DNA of 64,000 bases, taken from Microbispora bryophytorum (GTDB lineage: Bacteria; Actinomycetota; Actinomycetes; Streptosporangiales; Streptosporangiaceae). Where the stretch lies: contig NZ_VIRL01000014.1 of assembly GCF_006874465.1 (NCBI RefSeq), positions 1 to 64,000 of the forward strand, given 5' to 3'. A model generated the notes under the pieces. It did no database searches. It was not told the DNA's origin and was given only the letters and a program-made list of their open reading frames with translations. The position numbers and the translations under genes were made by a program. Within the stretch, counting starts at the first letter, position 1. Every line of letters starts with the position of its first letter. Shown piece after piece: positions 1-7,783 of this stretch.

Positions 1-2
1 CA

Positions 3-827
3 CCGGCCCCCGACGCACCCGTCGTCTACGCCGGAACAACCGAGCCGCCCCTCCTCGCGACACACCGCCTCGAATACCTCATCACCGGAGCCACCCTCCT
101 GATCGTCCTGACCGGCGGCCGCCTCATCTGGACCGTCATCGACCGGGCGCTACGCCCGGCCGAACAGCAACGCCACCTCGCCTCCGTCACCTCCCACGAA
201 CTCCGGACACCCATCGCCGGACTACGCGTCCAACTGGAGGAAGCACTACTCCACCCCGACCACGTCGATCCCCGCGACACCATCCGCAAAGCCCTGACGG
301 TCACCGGCCGCCTGGAAGCGATCGTCCAGGACGTGCTGACCATGACCCGGCTCCGCGGAGGCCAGCCGGCACCACACGAACCGATCAACCTCACCACACT
401 GGCCGCCACCGAGACCGGCACACACTCCGACGACGCGCGGGTGACATTCCACACGACCGGAGACGTGTGGGTGCACGGATCACGGATCCAACTGATCCGG
501 CTGGTGAACAACCTCCTGACCAACGCCCGGCGGCACGCCAGGACCGGCGTCACGGTCCGCGTCGAATCCACCGACGGCCAAGCCGTCGTCACGGTCACCG
601 ACGACGGCGACGGCATCGCACCCGCCGACCGCGAACGCATCTTCGAACGATTCACCCGCCTGGACGAAGGACGACGCCGCGACACCGGCGGCACCGGACT
701 GGGACTCGCCATCTCCCGCGACATCGCCCACGCCCACCACGGCACCCTGCGCATCGAAGACTCCCCCCACGGAGCGCGCTTCGTCCTCCGGCTGCCACTC
801 CTCGACCGGAACGCGATCGACGAGTGA
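3..827 (+). CDS. Sensor histidine kinase, C-terminal part (5' end outside window)
   Basis: The open frame enters from the left edge and ends in TGA at 825-827. It encodes one hydrophobic membrane segment (about residues 23-45 of the visible part), a short HAMP-like linker, a HisKA domain with phospho-acceptor motif SHELRTPIAGLR, and a HATPase domain with N box (NNLLTNARRH), G1 (DDGDGIA) and G2 (GTGLGLAIS). It should autophosphorylate on the SHELR histidine and pass phosphate to a response regulator, which is not encoded downstream and may lie to the left. The catalytic core is strikingly similar to that of the kinase at 2995-4719, so the two look like paralogues. The family assignment is firm; the signal is unknown. 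Confidence 0.9.
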   Translation, partial: PAPDAPVVYAGTTEPPLLATHRLEYLITGATLLIVLTGGRLIWTVIDRALRPAEQQRHLASVTSHELRTPIAGLRVQLEEALLHPDHVDPRDTIRKALTVTGRLEAIVQDVLTMTRLRGGQPAPHEPINLTTLAATETGTHSDDARVTFHTTGDVWVHGSRIQLIRLVNNLLTNARRHARTGVTVRVESTDGQAVVTVTDDGDGIAPADRERIFERFTRLDEGRRRDTGGTGLGLAISRDIAHAHHGTLRIEDSPHGARFVLRLPLLDRNAIDE

Positions 828-970
828 GATCTCCCGCAGCCGGACGCGGCGCTCCCCCGGAAGTGCTGCCGGAAATTCCTCGCACCGGCCTGCCCCCGAG
901 CCTTCCCCGGGGCGTGCCGTGCTCGGACGACCACCGCTCGATCCGCGAGCCGGAGGAGGTTGCGATCTTT

Positions 971-1859
971 ATGGGCAGCGAGAACGCGCCTGGACGGTCT
1001 GGCCATGAGGACACGTTCGGAGCCGAATGGGAGAGGCACCGGCCCGCGGTTTTCGGCGTGGCCTACCGGCTGCTGGGCGGCGTGGCCGATGCCGAGGACG
1101 TGACCCAGGACGTGTGGCTGCGGGCGGCCGGAACAGATCTGCAGGACATCGACGATCTGCGGGCCTGGCTGGTCACGGTGGCCGCCCGGCGGTCGTACGA
1201 CATTCTCAAGAGTGCCCGTTTCCGCCGGGAGATCTATGTCGGGTCGTGGCTGCCGGAACCACTGCTGACGGGGCCGGACGCGTCCGAGCCGGTCCTCGTC
1301 GACGAGTCCGTCGCCTCGGCGATGCTCCTGATCATGGAGGAGCTGAGCCCACTGGAGCGGGTGGCCTTCGTCCTGCACGATGTCTTCGGCCTCGAGTTCG
1401 TCCGGATCGCCGAGGTGCTGGATGTCTCCGTGCCGGGCGCCCGGCAGTTGGCCTCGCGGGCGCGGCGGCGGGTGGCCGACGCGAAGCGGTCGTCGCCGCA
1501 GGCGTCGACCGCGGAGCGTGCACGTGTGCTGGCGACCTTCCGCGCCGCCTACGAGGCCGGGGATCTGGCCGGCCTGATCAGGCTGCTGCACCCCGACGCC
1601 GTCTACGTCACCGATCGCGGCGGCAAGGTCGCCGCGATGCGCAAGCCCGTCCGCGGTGGTGAACGCGTCGCCGAGGTGATGGTGCGTGGGCCGCCGGTGG
1701 CGTCCGGACCGCATCGACCTCGTCGAGGTCGGCGGCGAGCTCGCCCTGGTGTGCCACCGGGAGGGCCGTGTCTTCTCCGTGGACACGCTGCAGATCGCAG
1801 CCGGTCTGATCGCCGCGTACCGCAGGGTCCTCAACCCGGCCAAACTTTCTCATGTCTGA
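971..1859 (+). pseudogene. ECF41/SigJ-type sigma factor gene with a frameshift in the SnoaL-like extension
   Basis: A ribosome site (GGAGGAGG) precedes ATG 971. The first frame encodes sigma region 2 (AYRLLGGVADAEDVTQDVWLRA), the ECF41 hallmark YVGSWLPEPL, region 4 and the start of a SnoaL-like domain with a DRGGK motif. Near 1680-1695 the reading frame breaks. The rest of the domain continues in the next frame (from about WRPDRIDLVEV) and ends with NPAKLSHV and TGA at 1857-1859, the expected NPxKL-type end of ECF41 factors. In this family the extension tunes sigma activity, so the break should at least change regulation. ECF41 genes usually sit beside an oxidoreductase, epimerase or carboxymuconolactone decarboxylase, which fits the next gene. 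A sequencing error would restore an intact gene. Confidence 0.75.
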
Positions 1860-1950
1860 GCTGTCACAACGCGGGGGGCCACCTCGTCTCCCTGCTGAGA
1901 GCTCTGCTGAGAGCCCTGACAGGACAGACGAACGAACGCTCGCCGGCCCG

Positions 1951-1997
1951 TCCGAGCGGACCGGCAGGAAGACGATCATCCGCGTTCGCTCCGTGAG
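1951..1997 (+). pseudogene. Relic of the 3' end of an oxidoreductase gene like the one downstream
   Basis: This stretch can be read as SERTGRKTIIRVRS and closely matches the last codons of the oxidoreductase at 2052-2969 (TERRKGKTIIRVRP). A run of 22 bases is identical between 1967-1988 and 2941-2962, and the following bases TCCGTGAG match after one inserted base. The relic lies directly upstream of the intact gene. It suggests a tandem duplicate that was deleted except for its tail, or a recombination scar. Confidence 0.55.
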
Positions 1998-2051
1998 CCA
2001 CACAAGCCCATCGATTCACCGAAGAGACAAACAGCCGAGGAGGCGATTCCC

Positions 2052-2969
2052 ATGAAAGCGATCGTGGTGACGGACCAGGCCGCGGGAACGGCCGGGATGA
2101 CGCTGGTGGAGCGGCCCGAGCCGCCGGCAGCGATCAACGACGTCATCGTCGAGGTTCATGCGTCGGGATTCGTCCCGACCGAGACGGAGTGGCCCTCGAC
2201 CTGGACCGATCGCCGCGACCGTGACCGGACACCGTCGATCCCCGGGCACGAGATGGCCGGAGTGGTCACCGCCCTCGGCTATGGCACGACGGGGCTGTCG
2301 GTCGGACAACGGGTGTTCGGCCTCACGGACTGGCATCGCGACGGCACCCTGGCGGAGTATGTGGCCGTCGAGGCACGCAACCTCGCGCCGCTCCCGGGCG
2401 ACGTCGACTTCACGGTGGGCGCGAGCCTGCCGATCTCGGGGCTGACCGCATGGCAGGGACTGTTCGACCACGGCCGCCTTCGGGCGGGGCAGAGCGTCCT
2501 CGTGCACGGGGCGGCCGGCGCAGTAGGGTCGATGGTGACGCAACTCGCGCGGGAGTTCGGCGCGTACGTCATCGGCACCGGACGCGCTGGCGACCGGCAG
2601 AAGGCGCTCGACTTCGGCGCGCAGGAGTTCGTCGACCTCGGTAACGACGCGCTGGAGGACGTCGGCGGCGTCGACCTGGTGTTCGACGTCATCGGCGGAG
2701 ACATCCAGAGGCGGTCCGCGGGTCTGATCCGGCCCGGAGGAACGCTGGTGACCGTCGTCGGGCCGCCCGAGGCGCGGCCCGCGGACGGCCTGGCGGTCGA
2801 CTTCGTCGTCGAGGCCGACCGTGCCCAACTGGGTGAGGTCGTCCAGCGGGTACGTGACGGACGGCTGCGGACGAACATCGGCTACATCGCGACCCTCGAC
2901 GACGCCGTCGCCGCACTCAACCCGACCGAGCGACGCAAGGGGAAGACGATCATCCGCGTTCGTCCGTGA
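2052..2969 (+). CDS. NADPH:quinone oxidoreductase-like, medium-chain dehydrogenase family
   Basis: The protein has 305 residues. ATG 2052 follows a GAGGAGG ribosome site. The N-terminal half is a GroES-like fold and the C-terminal half a Rossmann domain with the nucleotide-binding motif VLVHGAAGAVGSMVTQLA (about residues 150-167). The structural and catalytic zinc ligands of classical alcohol dehydrogenases are not evident, which favours the zinc-independent quinone reductase/enone reductase branch. It probably reduces quinones or alpha,beta-unsaturated carbonyls with NADPH. It follows an ECF41-type sigma gene; such oxidoreductases are the usual partners and targets of ECF41 factors, so control by that sigma is likely (inference). 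The substrate cannot be named. Confidence 0.85.
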   Translation: MKAIVVTDQAAGTAGMTLVERPEPPAAINDVIVEVHASGFVPTETEWPSTWTDRRDRDRTPSIPGHEMAGVVTALGYGTTGLSVGQRVFGLTDWHRDGTLAEYVAVEARNLAPLPGDVDFTVGASLPISGLTAWQGLFDHGRLRAGQSVLVHGAAGAVGSMVTQLAREFGAYVIGTGRAGDRQKALDFGAQEFVDLGNDALEDVGGVDLVFDVIGGDIQRRSAGLIRPGGTLVTVVGPPEARPADGLAVDFVVEADRAQLGEVVQRVRDGRLRTNIGYIATLDDAVAALNPTERRKGKTIIRVRP

Positions 2970-2994
2970 GGACTCGGGGTGAGGGGGAACCGCC

Positions 2995-4719
2995 ATGACA
3001 GCCGGCGACCTAGAGGATTGGGCGAGGTACGGGTTCAGCGAAAGACTCGTCAGGGCCCTGTTCCAGGGTCTGCGTGTGGGTCTCTACGTGGTCGACCATA
3101 CGGGGAAGATCCTCATGGTCAATCCGTATGCCGAGAGGCTGCTCGATCGTCCCGCACAGCAGTGGATCGGCGCCGACTCCCACGACCTGCTGCACCGCAA
3201 CGCCGACGGAAGCCCGATCTCCCGGGAGGACTGCCCGCTTTCGGGCGCGTTCTCCGAGGGGGTGTACGTCCGCAGCGAGGAGTCGTGGTTCACTCGCGGG
3301 TCCGGCGGCCTGGTCCCCCTGGGCGTGATGGTGGCTCCGCTCCCGATGGGCGGGGAGGAGGACATGGGCTCGGTGGTCCTGTTCTACGACCTGTGGCGGC
3401 ACAAGGCCGTGGAGCAGAAGCAGGCGGCCGCCCTTGCGGCAATGGAGAAGCTGACCGACCGGCTGTCGCTGATGGCCGAGACCAGCACCGTGCTGGCCTC
3501 CACGCTGCAGGTCGATGAGGCGCTGCGGCGGCTGTCCCGGCTGCTGGTGCCCCGGCTGGCCGACTGGGCGATCATCGACCTGCTCAGCCCCGGCGGCAAC
3601 GGGGTGGACCGGGTGGCGGTCGTGGTCAAGCAGGGTCGGAGCGGTGTCAAGTGCAGGGGGCTGGAGGGGCCGCTTCCGGCGTTTCCCGAGACCTCCCAGG
3701 CGCCGATGGCGCGAGTGCTGCGCGGCGGCCCCGCGGTGCTGCTGGGCCCCGAGGATCTGGCCGAGCGAATCGACCCGGAGAAGGAGCGCAGCGTCCTGCG
3801 GCGGCGGCCGTACGAGGAGTTGGGCGCCCATTCGGCCATCGTCGCGCCGCTGCGCACACCGCGCCGGGTGCTGGGTGCGCTCACCCTGGCCCGGTGCGAG
3901 ACCTCCTCGGTGTACGACTCGGCCGATCTGTCCCTTGTTGGCGACATCGCCGGCCGGGCGGGGCTCGCCGTGGACAACGCGGACATGTTCGAGGAGCAGC
4001 GCCGGTTCGCCTCCACCACGTCGCACGAGCTCAGAACGCCGCTCGCCGCCCTTCGCGCCCGGCTGGACGAGGCGGTGCTCTACCCCGCCGACGTCGACCC
4101 GCGCCAGACCATCAAGGAGGTCCTGACGGTCGTCGATCGCCTGAAAACGATCATCGACGACCTGCTGGTGCTGGCTCGGCTCCGTGCCGGTGACCCGGCG
4201 GCGTACGAGCCGATCGACGTCGGCGCGCTGGTGACGGAGGAGGCGGCGGCTCTGACGGGCGGCGTCCCGGTCCACGTCGACGCCGACCGCGATGTGCGCG
4301 TTCTGGGCAACCGGATCCAGTTGATCCGGGTCATCGACAACCTCCTGGTCAACGCCCGGCGGCATGCCTGCACAACGGTCGAGGTCACCGTGCGACGAGC
4401 GGAGGGCTCGGCCGTCATCAGCGTGCAGGACGACGGCGCCGGAATCGCGCCGCAGGACCGGGAGCGCGTCTTCGAGCCCTTCGTCCGGCTGGACGACGGC
4501 CGGCGCAGGGAGCCCGGAGGCAGCGGGCTCGGCCTGGCCATCTCGCGCGACATCGCCCACGCCCACAACGGGACCCTCACGACCGAAGACTCATCGCGCG
4601 GTGCCAGGTTCGTGCTCCGGCTTCCCACCACGGACCGGCGTCCGCCGGCTCCCGGCACCCGCGGTTCCGCGCCTGATCGGCCGGTCACCCACGGGGATTC
4701 ACGGGTAGAGGAAGCGTAG
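2995..4719 (+). CDS. PAS-GAF hybrid sensor histidine kinase, soluble
   Basis: The protein has 574 residues and no membrane segment. ATG 2995 has a GAGGGGGAA ribosome site. Order: PAS domain (about 15-135), linker helix, GAF domain (about 165-330; LQVDEALRRLSRLLVPRLADW opens it), HisKA with His344 in SHELRTPLAALR, and HATPase with N box NNLLVNARRH, DDGAGIA and GSGLGLAIS, then a proline-rich tail. The PAS-GAF front resembles that of actinomycete SpoIIE-type phosphatases, but here it is joined to a kinase core almost the same as the one at 3-827. It may sense redox state or a small ligand in the cytoplasm. No response regulator is adjacent, so its partner is unknown. Confidence 0.9.
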   Translation: MTAGDLEDWARYGFSERLVRALFQGLRVGLYVVDHTGKILMVNPYAERLLDRPAQQWIGADSHDLLHRNADGSPISREDCPLSGAFSEGVYVRSEESWFTRGSGGLVPLGVMVAPLPMGGEEDMGSVVLFYDLWRHKAVEQKQAAALAAMEKLTDRLSLMAETSTVLASTLQVDEALRRLSRLLVPRLADWAIIDLLSPGGNGVDRVAVVVKQGRSGVKCRGLEGPLPAFPETSQAPMARVLRGGPAVLLGPEDLAERIDPEKERSVLRRRPYEELGAHSAIVAPLRTPRRVLGALTLARCETSSVYDSADLSLVGDIAGRAGLAVDNADMFEEQRRFASTTSHELRTPLAALRARLDEAVLYPADVDPRQTIKEVLTVVDRLKTIIDDLLVLARLRAGDPAAYEPIDVGALVTEEAAALTGGVPVHVDADRDVRVLGNRIQLIRVIDNLLVNARRHACTTVEVTVRRAEGSAVISVQDDGAGIAPQDRERVFEPFVRLDDGRRREPGGSGLGLAISRDIAHAHNGTLTTEDSSRGARFVLRLPTTDRRPPAPGTRGSAPDRPVTHGDSRVEEA

Positions 4720-4879
4720 CGAGCGGCGTCGCGGACACGGCCCGGCCGCGTGATCGTCGCCGTAGCAGTGATCGGGGCGGCCTCGACACCGACGGTGCGG
4801 CATGACCTGACGCTTGGCGTTGGCTGAAGTTTCGAGTCCCACATCGAGCCATACAAGCGACGTGTTAGGCGATGATTCC

Positions 4880-5344
4880 ATGAAAATCCACCGCATCAGA
4901 AAAACAATGCACAGCGTGGGGATCTCCACCATCCGGTATGGACTGGTGATCAACCTTCTGGAGATCGGGCGAATAAAATTCGAAGACTACGAGGTGGAGA
5001 ACATTCGCCCCCTGGTGACCTCAAGCCCCCCGCTCGCGTGGCTTATCGCCAGGCTGGGGGAGAAGAACGTCGCCAGACTGCTCGGCGTCACTGAAATCGT
5101 GCTGGGCTCGCTGATCGGCGCGAAACCGATTGCGCCGAGAGCGTCGGCCCTCGGCAGCCTCGCCGCCGTCGGCATGTTCGCCACCACCCTCAGCTTCCTG
5201 GCCACGACGCCCGAGGCGTGGCAAGAGACACGCGGGGAGCCGAAGCTGTCGCTCGCGGGGCAGTTCCTGGTGAAGGACGTCGTGCTTCTCGGAGCCTCCC
5301 TGCTGACGGCGGCGGACGCCCTGCACGCCGCCGAGCGCCGGTAG
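4880..5344 (+). CDS. RclC/YkgB-like inner-membrane protein (DUF417)
   Basis: The protein has 154 residues and four likely membrane helices. Its layout matches E. coli RclC: RYGLVINLLEIGRIKFEDYEVE, then IRPLVTSSPP, LLGVTEIVLGSLIG, TLSFLATTPEAW and FLVKDVVLLGAS. It is shorter than E. coli RclC because the loop after the second segment is reduced. RclC belongs to the reactive-chlorine resistance system, where its exact role is not known. Here a tetR gene follows by 43 bases and an RclA-like reductase lies convergently beyond it. ATG 4880 is preferred because homology starts there; the Shine-Dalgarno signal is weak. Confidence 0.8.
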   Translation: MKIHRIRKTMHSVGISTIRYGLVINLLEIGRIKFEDYEVENIRPLVTSSPPLAWLIARLGEKNVARLLGVTEIVLGSLIGAKPIAPRASALGSLAAVGMFATTLSFLATTPEAWQETRGEPKLSLAGQFLVKDVVLLGASLLTAADALHAAERR

Positions 5345-5387
5345 CGGCCGGCCCGGTTCCGATTCCCGCAGGTATAAATTTGACATT

Positions 5388-6041
5388 ATGCCTGGTCGAG
5401 GATCGGGAAAAGATCCTCCGCGACGTACCGCGCGCGGCGCGGCCACTCGCGAACGCATCATCGCGACCACTGCGGACCTGATGCACAGGCAAGGGGTCAC
5501 GGCGACAACCCTCGATCAGGTGGTGGACACCTGCGGCGTCAGCAAATCACAGCTGTATCACTACTTTCCCGACAAAGAGGCGCTGGTCGCCGAAGTGATC
5601 GCGACGCAGGCGAACCGCGTGCTCTCCGCTCAGAAGGAGCTGCTTGAGCAGCTGCACACGATGCAGGAGCTCGACAAGTGGCGTGACGCGCTGGTCTCAG
5701 GCCTGAGCGAGCGCGGCTACCGATGTCCGATCGGCTCACTGGCCAACGAGCTCGCCGGCCGCTGCGATACCGCTCGCCGTACGCTGGCGGGCGCCTTCGG
5801 CACGTGGACAGGCGACATGGCGAGCACATTCGCCCGCCTCCAGGACAGCGGTGAACTGAGCTCCGAGGTCGCCGCGGAGGACCTCGCCCTGGAGGTGGTC
5901 GCGGCGCTGCAGGGCGGATATCTGCTCGCGGAGACCATGCAGGACGAACAGCCCTTCGTGCTCGCCCTCGACATGGCGCTGGGCTGGGTCAAGGCTCACG
6001 CGAGGGCGGATCACCAGAAACGACCGGATCGTCCGGGTTGA
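5388..6041 (+). CDS. TetR/AcrR-family transcriptional regulator
   Basis: The protein has 217 residues. The N-terminal helix-turn-helix is clear (RERIIATTADLMHRQG, then TTLDQVVDTCGVSKSQLYHYF, about residues 20-63), followed by an alpha-helical ligand-binding domain ending ALQGGYLLAETMQDEQPFVLALDMALGW. Position between the rclC-like and rclA-like genes suggests it controls them, replacing the AraC-type RclR that does this in E. coli (inference). An AT-rich stretch just before the start is a plausible promoter. The protein resembles the TetR at 16522-17151 in the recognition helix and C-terminus. Confidence 0.88.
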   Translation: MPGRGSGKDPPRRTARGAATRERIIATTADLMHRQGVTATTLDQVVDTCGVSKSQLYHYFPDKEALVAEVIATQANRVLSAQKELLEQLHTMQELDKWRDALVSGLSERGYRCPIGSLANELAGRCDTARRTLAGAFGTWTGDMASTFARLQDSGELSSEVAAEDLALEVVAALQGGYLLAETMQDEQPFVLALDMALGWVKAHARADHQKRPDRPG

Positions 6042-6095
6042 GGGATCCCATGTCCTGACAGGCGCCCGGCTCGTTCTCCGCCGGCCGCAGCCGGT

Positions 6096-6141
6096 CGCCG
6101 GCCCGCTGGTAACGCCGGCCCGCTGGTAACGCCGGCCCGTG
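6096..6141. repeat. 17-bp direct repeat, 2.6 copies
   Basis: The unit CGCCGGCCCGCTGGTAA occurs at 6096-6112 and 6113-6129, with a partial third copy from 6130. It lies between the convergent tetR and rclA-like genes. No convincing terminator hairpin is seen; the function is unknown. Confidence 0.7.
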
Positions 6142-6177
6142 CACACGTCGGCGAGCGCGCGCGGGTAGGGCTCCGGG

Positions 6178-7581
6178 CTACGTGCGCGCGTCGGAACGCA
6201 CGATCGTCCCGAGGACCTCGTTGAACGCCTCCGTCGACGTCGGGTGGGTGTAGACGGCGTCGCGGAGTTCGGCCGCCTTGACGCCGTGCCGCATGGCGAG
6301 CGCGACGGTGTTGATGAGCTCCTGCGCGTCAACGCTCAACAGCACCGCGCCGAGGATCTCGTCGGTGTCGGCGTCGATGACGAACTTCATGAGCCCGCGG
6401 GTCTCCTCGACGATGTACGCGCGAGGCATCGCGACGATGTCGGCGACGGCCTCGCTTGCGATCTTCACACGGTGTCCCGCCTCGCGGGCCTCCTTCTCGG
6501 TGAGCCCTACCGCCGCCAGCGGTGGGGTCATGAACACGGTGTGGGGAATCGCGACACGATCGGCCGTCGAGCGCCTGCCCTCACCGATCAGCTGGTCGAG
6601 GACGATGCGGCTGTCATCGAGGGACAGATAGGTGTGCTGCCGCCCACCGCGTACGTCGCCGAGGGCGTAGATGTGCGGCCGGCTCGTGCGCAGGTGCTCG
6701 TCGACCTCGATCGCCCCTCGCTCGGTGGTGCGGACACCGGCGGCGTCCAGCCCGAGGCCTCGCGTCACGGGCGCGCGGCCGCTGGCCGCGAGAACGGCGT
6801 CGGTCTCCAGGGTGTGCTCCCGGCCGTCCTTCTCGTAAGTGACGATCGTGACGGCGTCGCGGTCGCGTACCTCGGTGACGCGCGCACCCGTGATGATCTC
6901 GACGCCCTCGTTCCGGAGGATGTCGGCCACGACGGCGGCGGCCTCGTCGTCCTCACGCCCCAGGATCCTCGCAGCGGCTTCGAACACCGTGACCTGTGAG
7001 CCGAACCTGCGGTAGATCGAGGCGAACTCGACGCCCTGGTATCCGCCGCCCAGGATCGTCAGCCGCTCGGGCAGGGTCGTCGTCTGGATCAGATCCGTGC
7101 TGGTCAGCGTGCGCTTGCTCGCGCGCAAGCCGGGGATGTCCGGAATGATGGGCTCGGCGCCTGTGTTGATCAGAATCGTTTCGGCGGTGATCGTGAGACG
7201 ATCGCCGCCCGCTGTGACGCCGACGGTGTGCGGGTCGATGAAAGCGGCGTGACCGGTGACGACCGTCACGTTGTCGGCGCTGTTCAGGGAGTCGAAGTTG
7301 CCGGCCCGGAACGTCGAGGTGAGCGCCTGAACCTCTCTCACCGCATGCTCGTAATGCTCCTGCGGAGAGTCGCTCATCCGGGGTTTGCCCGCGTGATGGA
7401 CGAGCGCCTTCGTCGGCACGCAGCCGATGTTGGGGCAGGTGCCGCCGTACATGCGGTTCGACTGCTCGACGAGTATCACGCGTCGGCCGAGACGGCCCAT
7501 TTTCGCGGCCACGGTTTTGCCGCCCTTGCCGAAGCCGATGACGAGAACATCAGCGTGGGCAGTGTTCTCCCTGGTGTCCAT
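6178..7581 (-). CDS. rclA: RclA-like pyridine nucleotide-disulfide oxidoreductase
   Basis: The flavoprotein has 467 residues. It has an N-terminal FAD site (VLVIGFGKGGKTVAAKMG), the redox-active disulfide GGTCPNIGCVPTK, an NAD(P)H-binding GGGYQGVEFASI motif, the second FAD motif IYALGDVRGG and a C-terminal dimerisation domain with HPTSTEAFNE. It matches E. coli RclA closely along its length (LVEQSNRMYGGTCPNIGC, TYLSLDDSRIV, VFMTPPLAAVGLTEKEA). RclA reduces Cu(II) with NADH and protects against hypochlorous acid. The linked DUF417 gene strengthens the assignment over mycothione reductase or lipoamide dehydrogenase. The ATG follows a GGGGAGAACC ribosome site. It is convergent to tetR and divergent from the GH15 gene. 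Confidence 0.85.
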   Translation of the reverse strand: MDTRENTAHADVLVIGFGKGGKTVAAKMGRLGRRVILVEQSNRMYGGTCPNIGCVPTKALVHHAGKPRMSDSPQEHYEHAVREVQALTSTFRAGNFDSLNSADNVTVVTGHAAFIDPHTVGVTAGGDRLTITAETILINTGAEPIIPDIPGLRASKRTLTSTDLIQTTTLPERLTILGGGYQGVEFASIYRRFGSQVTVFEAAARILGREDDEAAAVVADILRNEGVEIITGARVTEVRDRDAVTIVTYEKDGREHTLETDAVLAASGRAPVTRGLGLDAAGVRTTERGAIEVDEHLRTSRPHIYALGDVRGGRQHTYLSLDDSRIVLDQLIGEGRRSTADRVAIPHTVFMTPPLAAVGLTEKEAREAGHRVKIASEAVADIVAMPRAYIVEETRGLMKFVIDADTDEILGAVLLSVDAQELINTVALAMRHGVKAAELRDAVYTHPTSTEAFNEVLGTIVRSDART

Positions 7582-7783
7582 GGTTCTCCCCGGTGTTCAG
7601 GGTGTCAGTCTCCGATGTCCGCGATTCAGCCATGGACGTGCCCGCGTACGGGAGGGTGAAGCGCCGAGCAGGTGCGGCTTGAGGAACGCGTGATCTTCGC
7701 CTCGGGCGCTTGGTTTTCCCGCCTTTACCGCGATTTTCCGGCCCGTGCGCGCCATCGACGTCTTCTCCGGGTATCGGGCGCTG

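Noticed and set aside
26-1843. Long minus-strand frame of about 600 codons opposite the kinase and sigma genes
   Set aside because: It is antisense to a clear histidine kinase and an ECF41 sigma gene, is rich in R, P and S as expected of a shadow frame in high-GC DNA, and has no domain.
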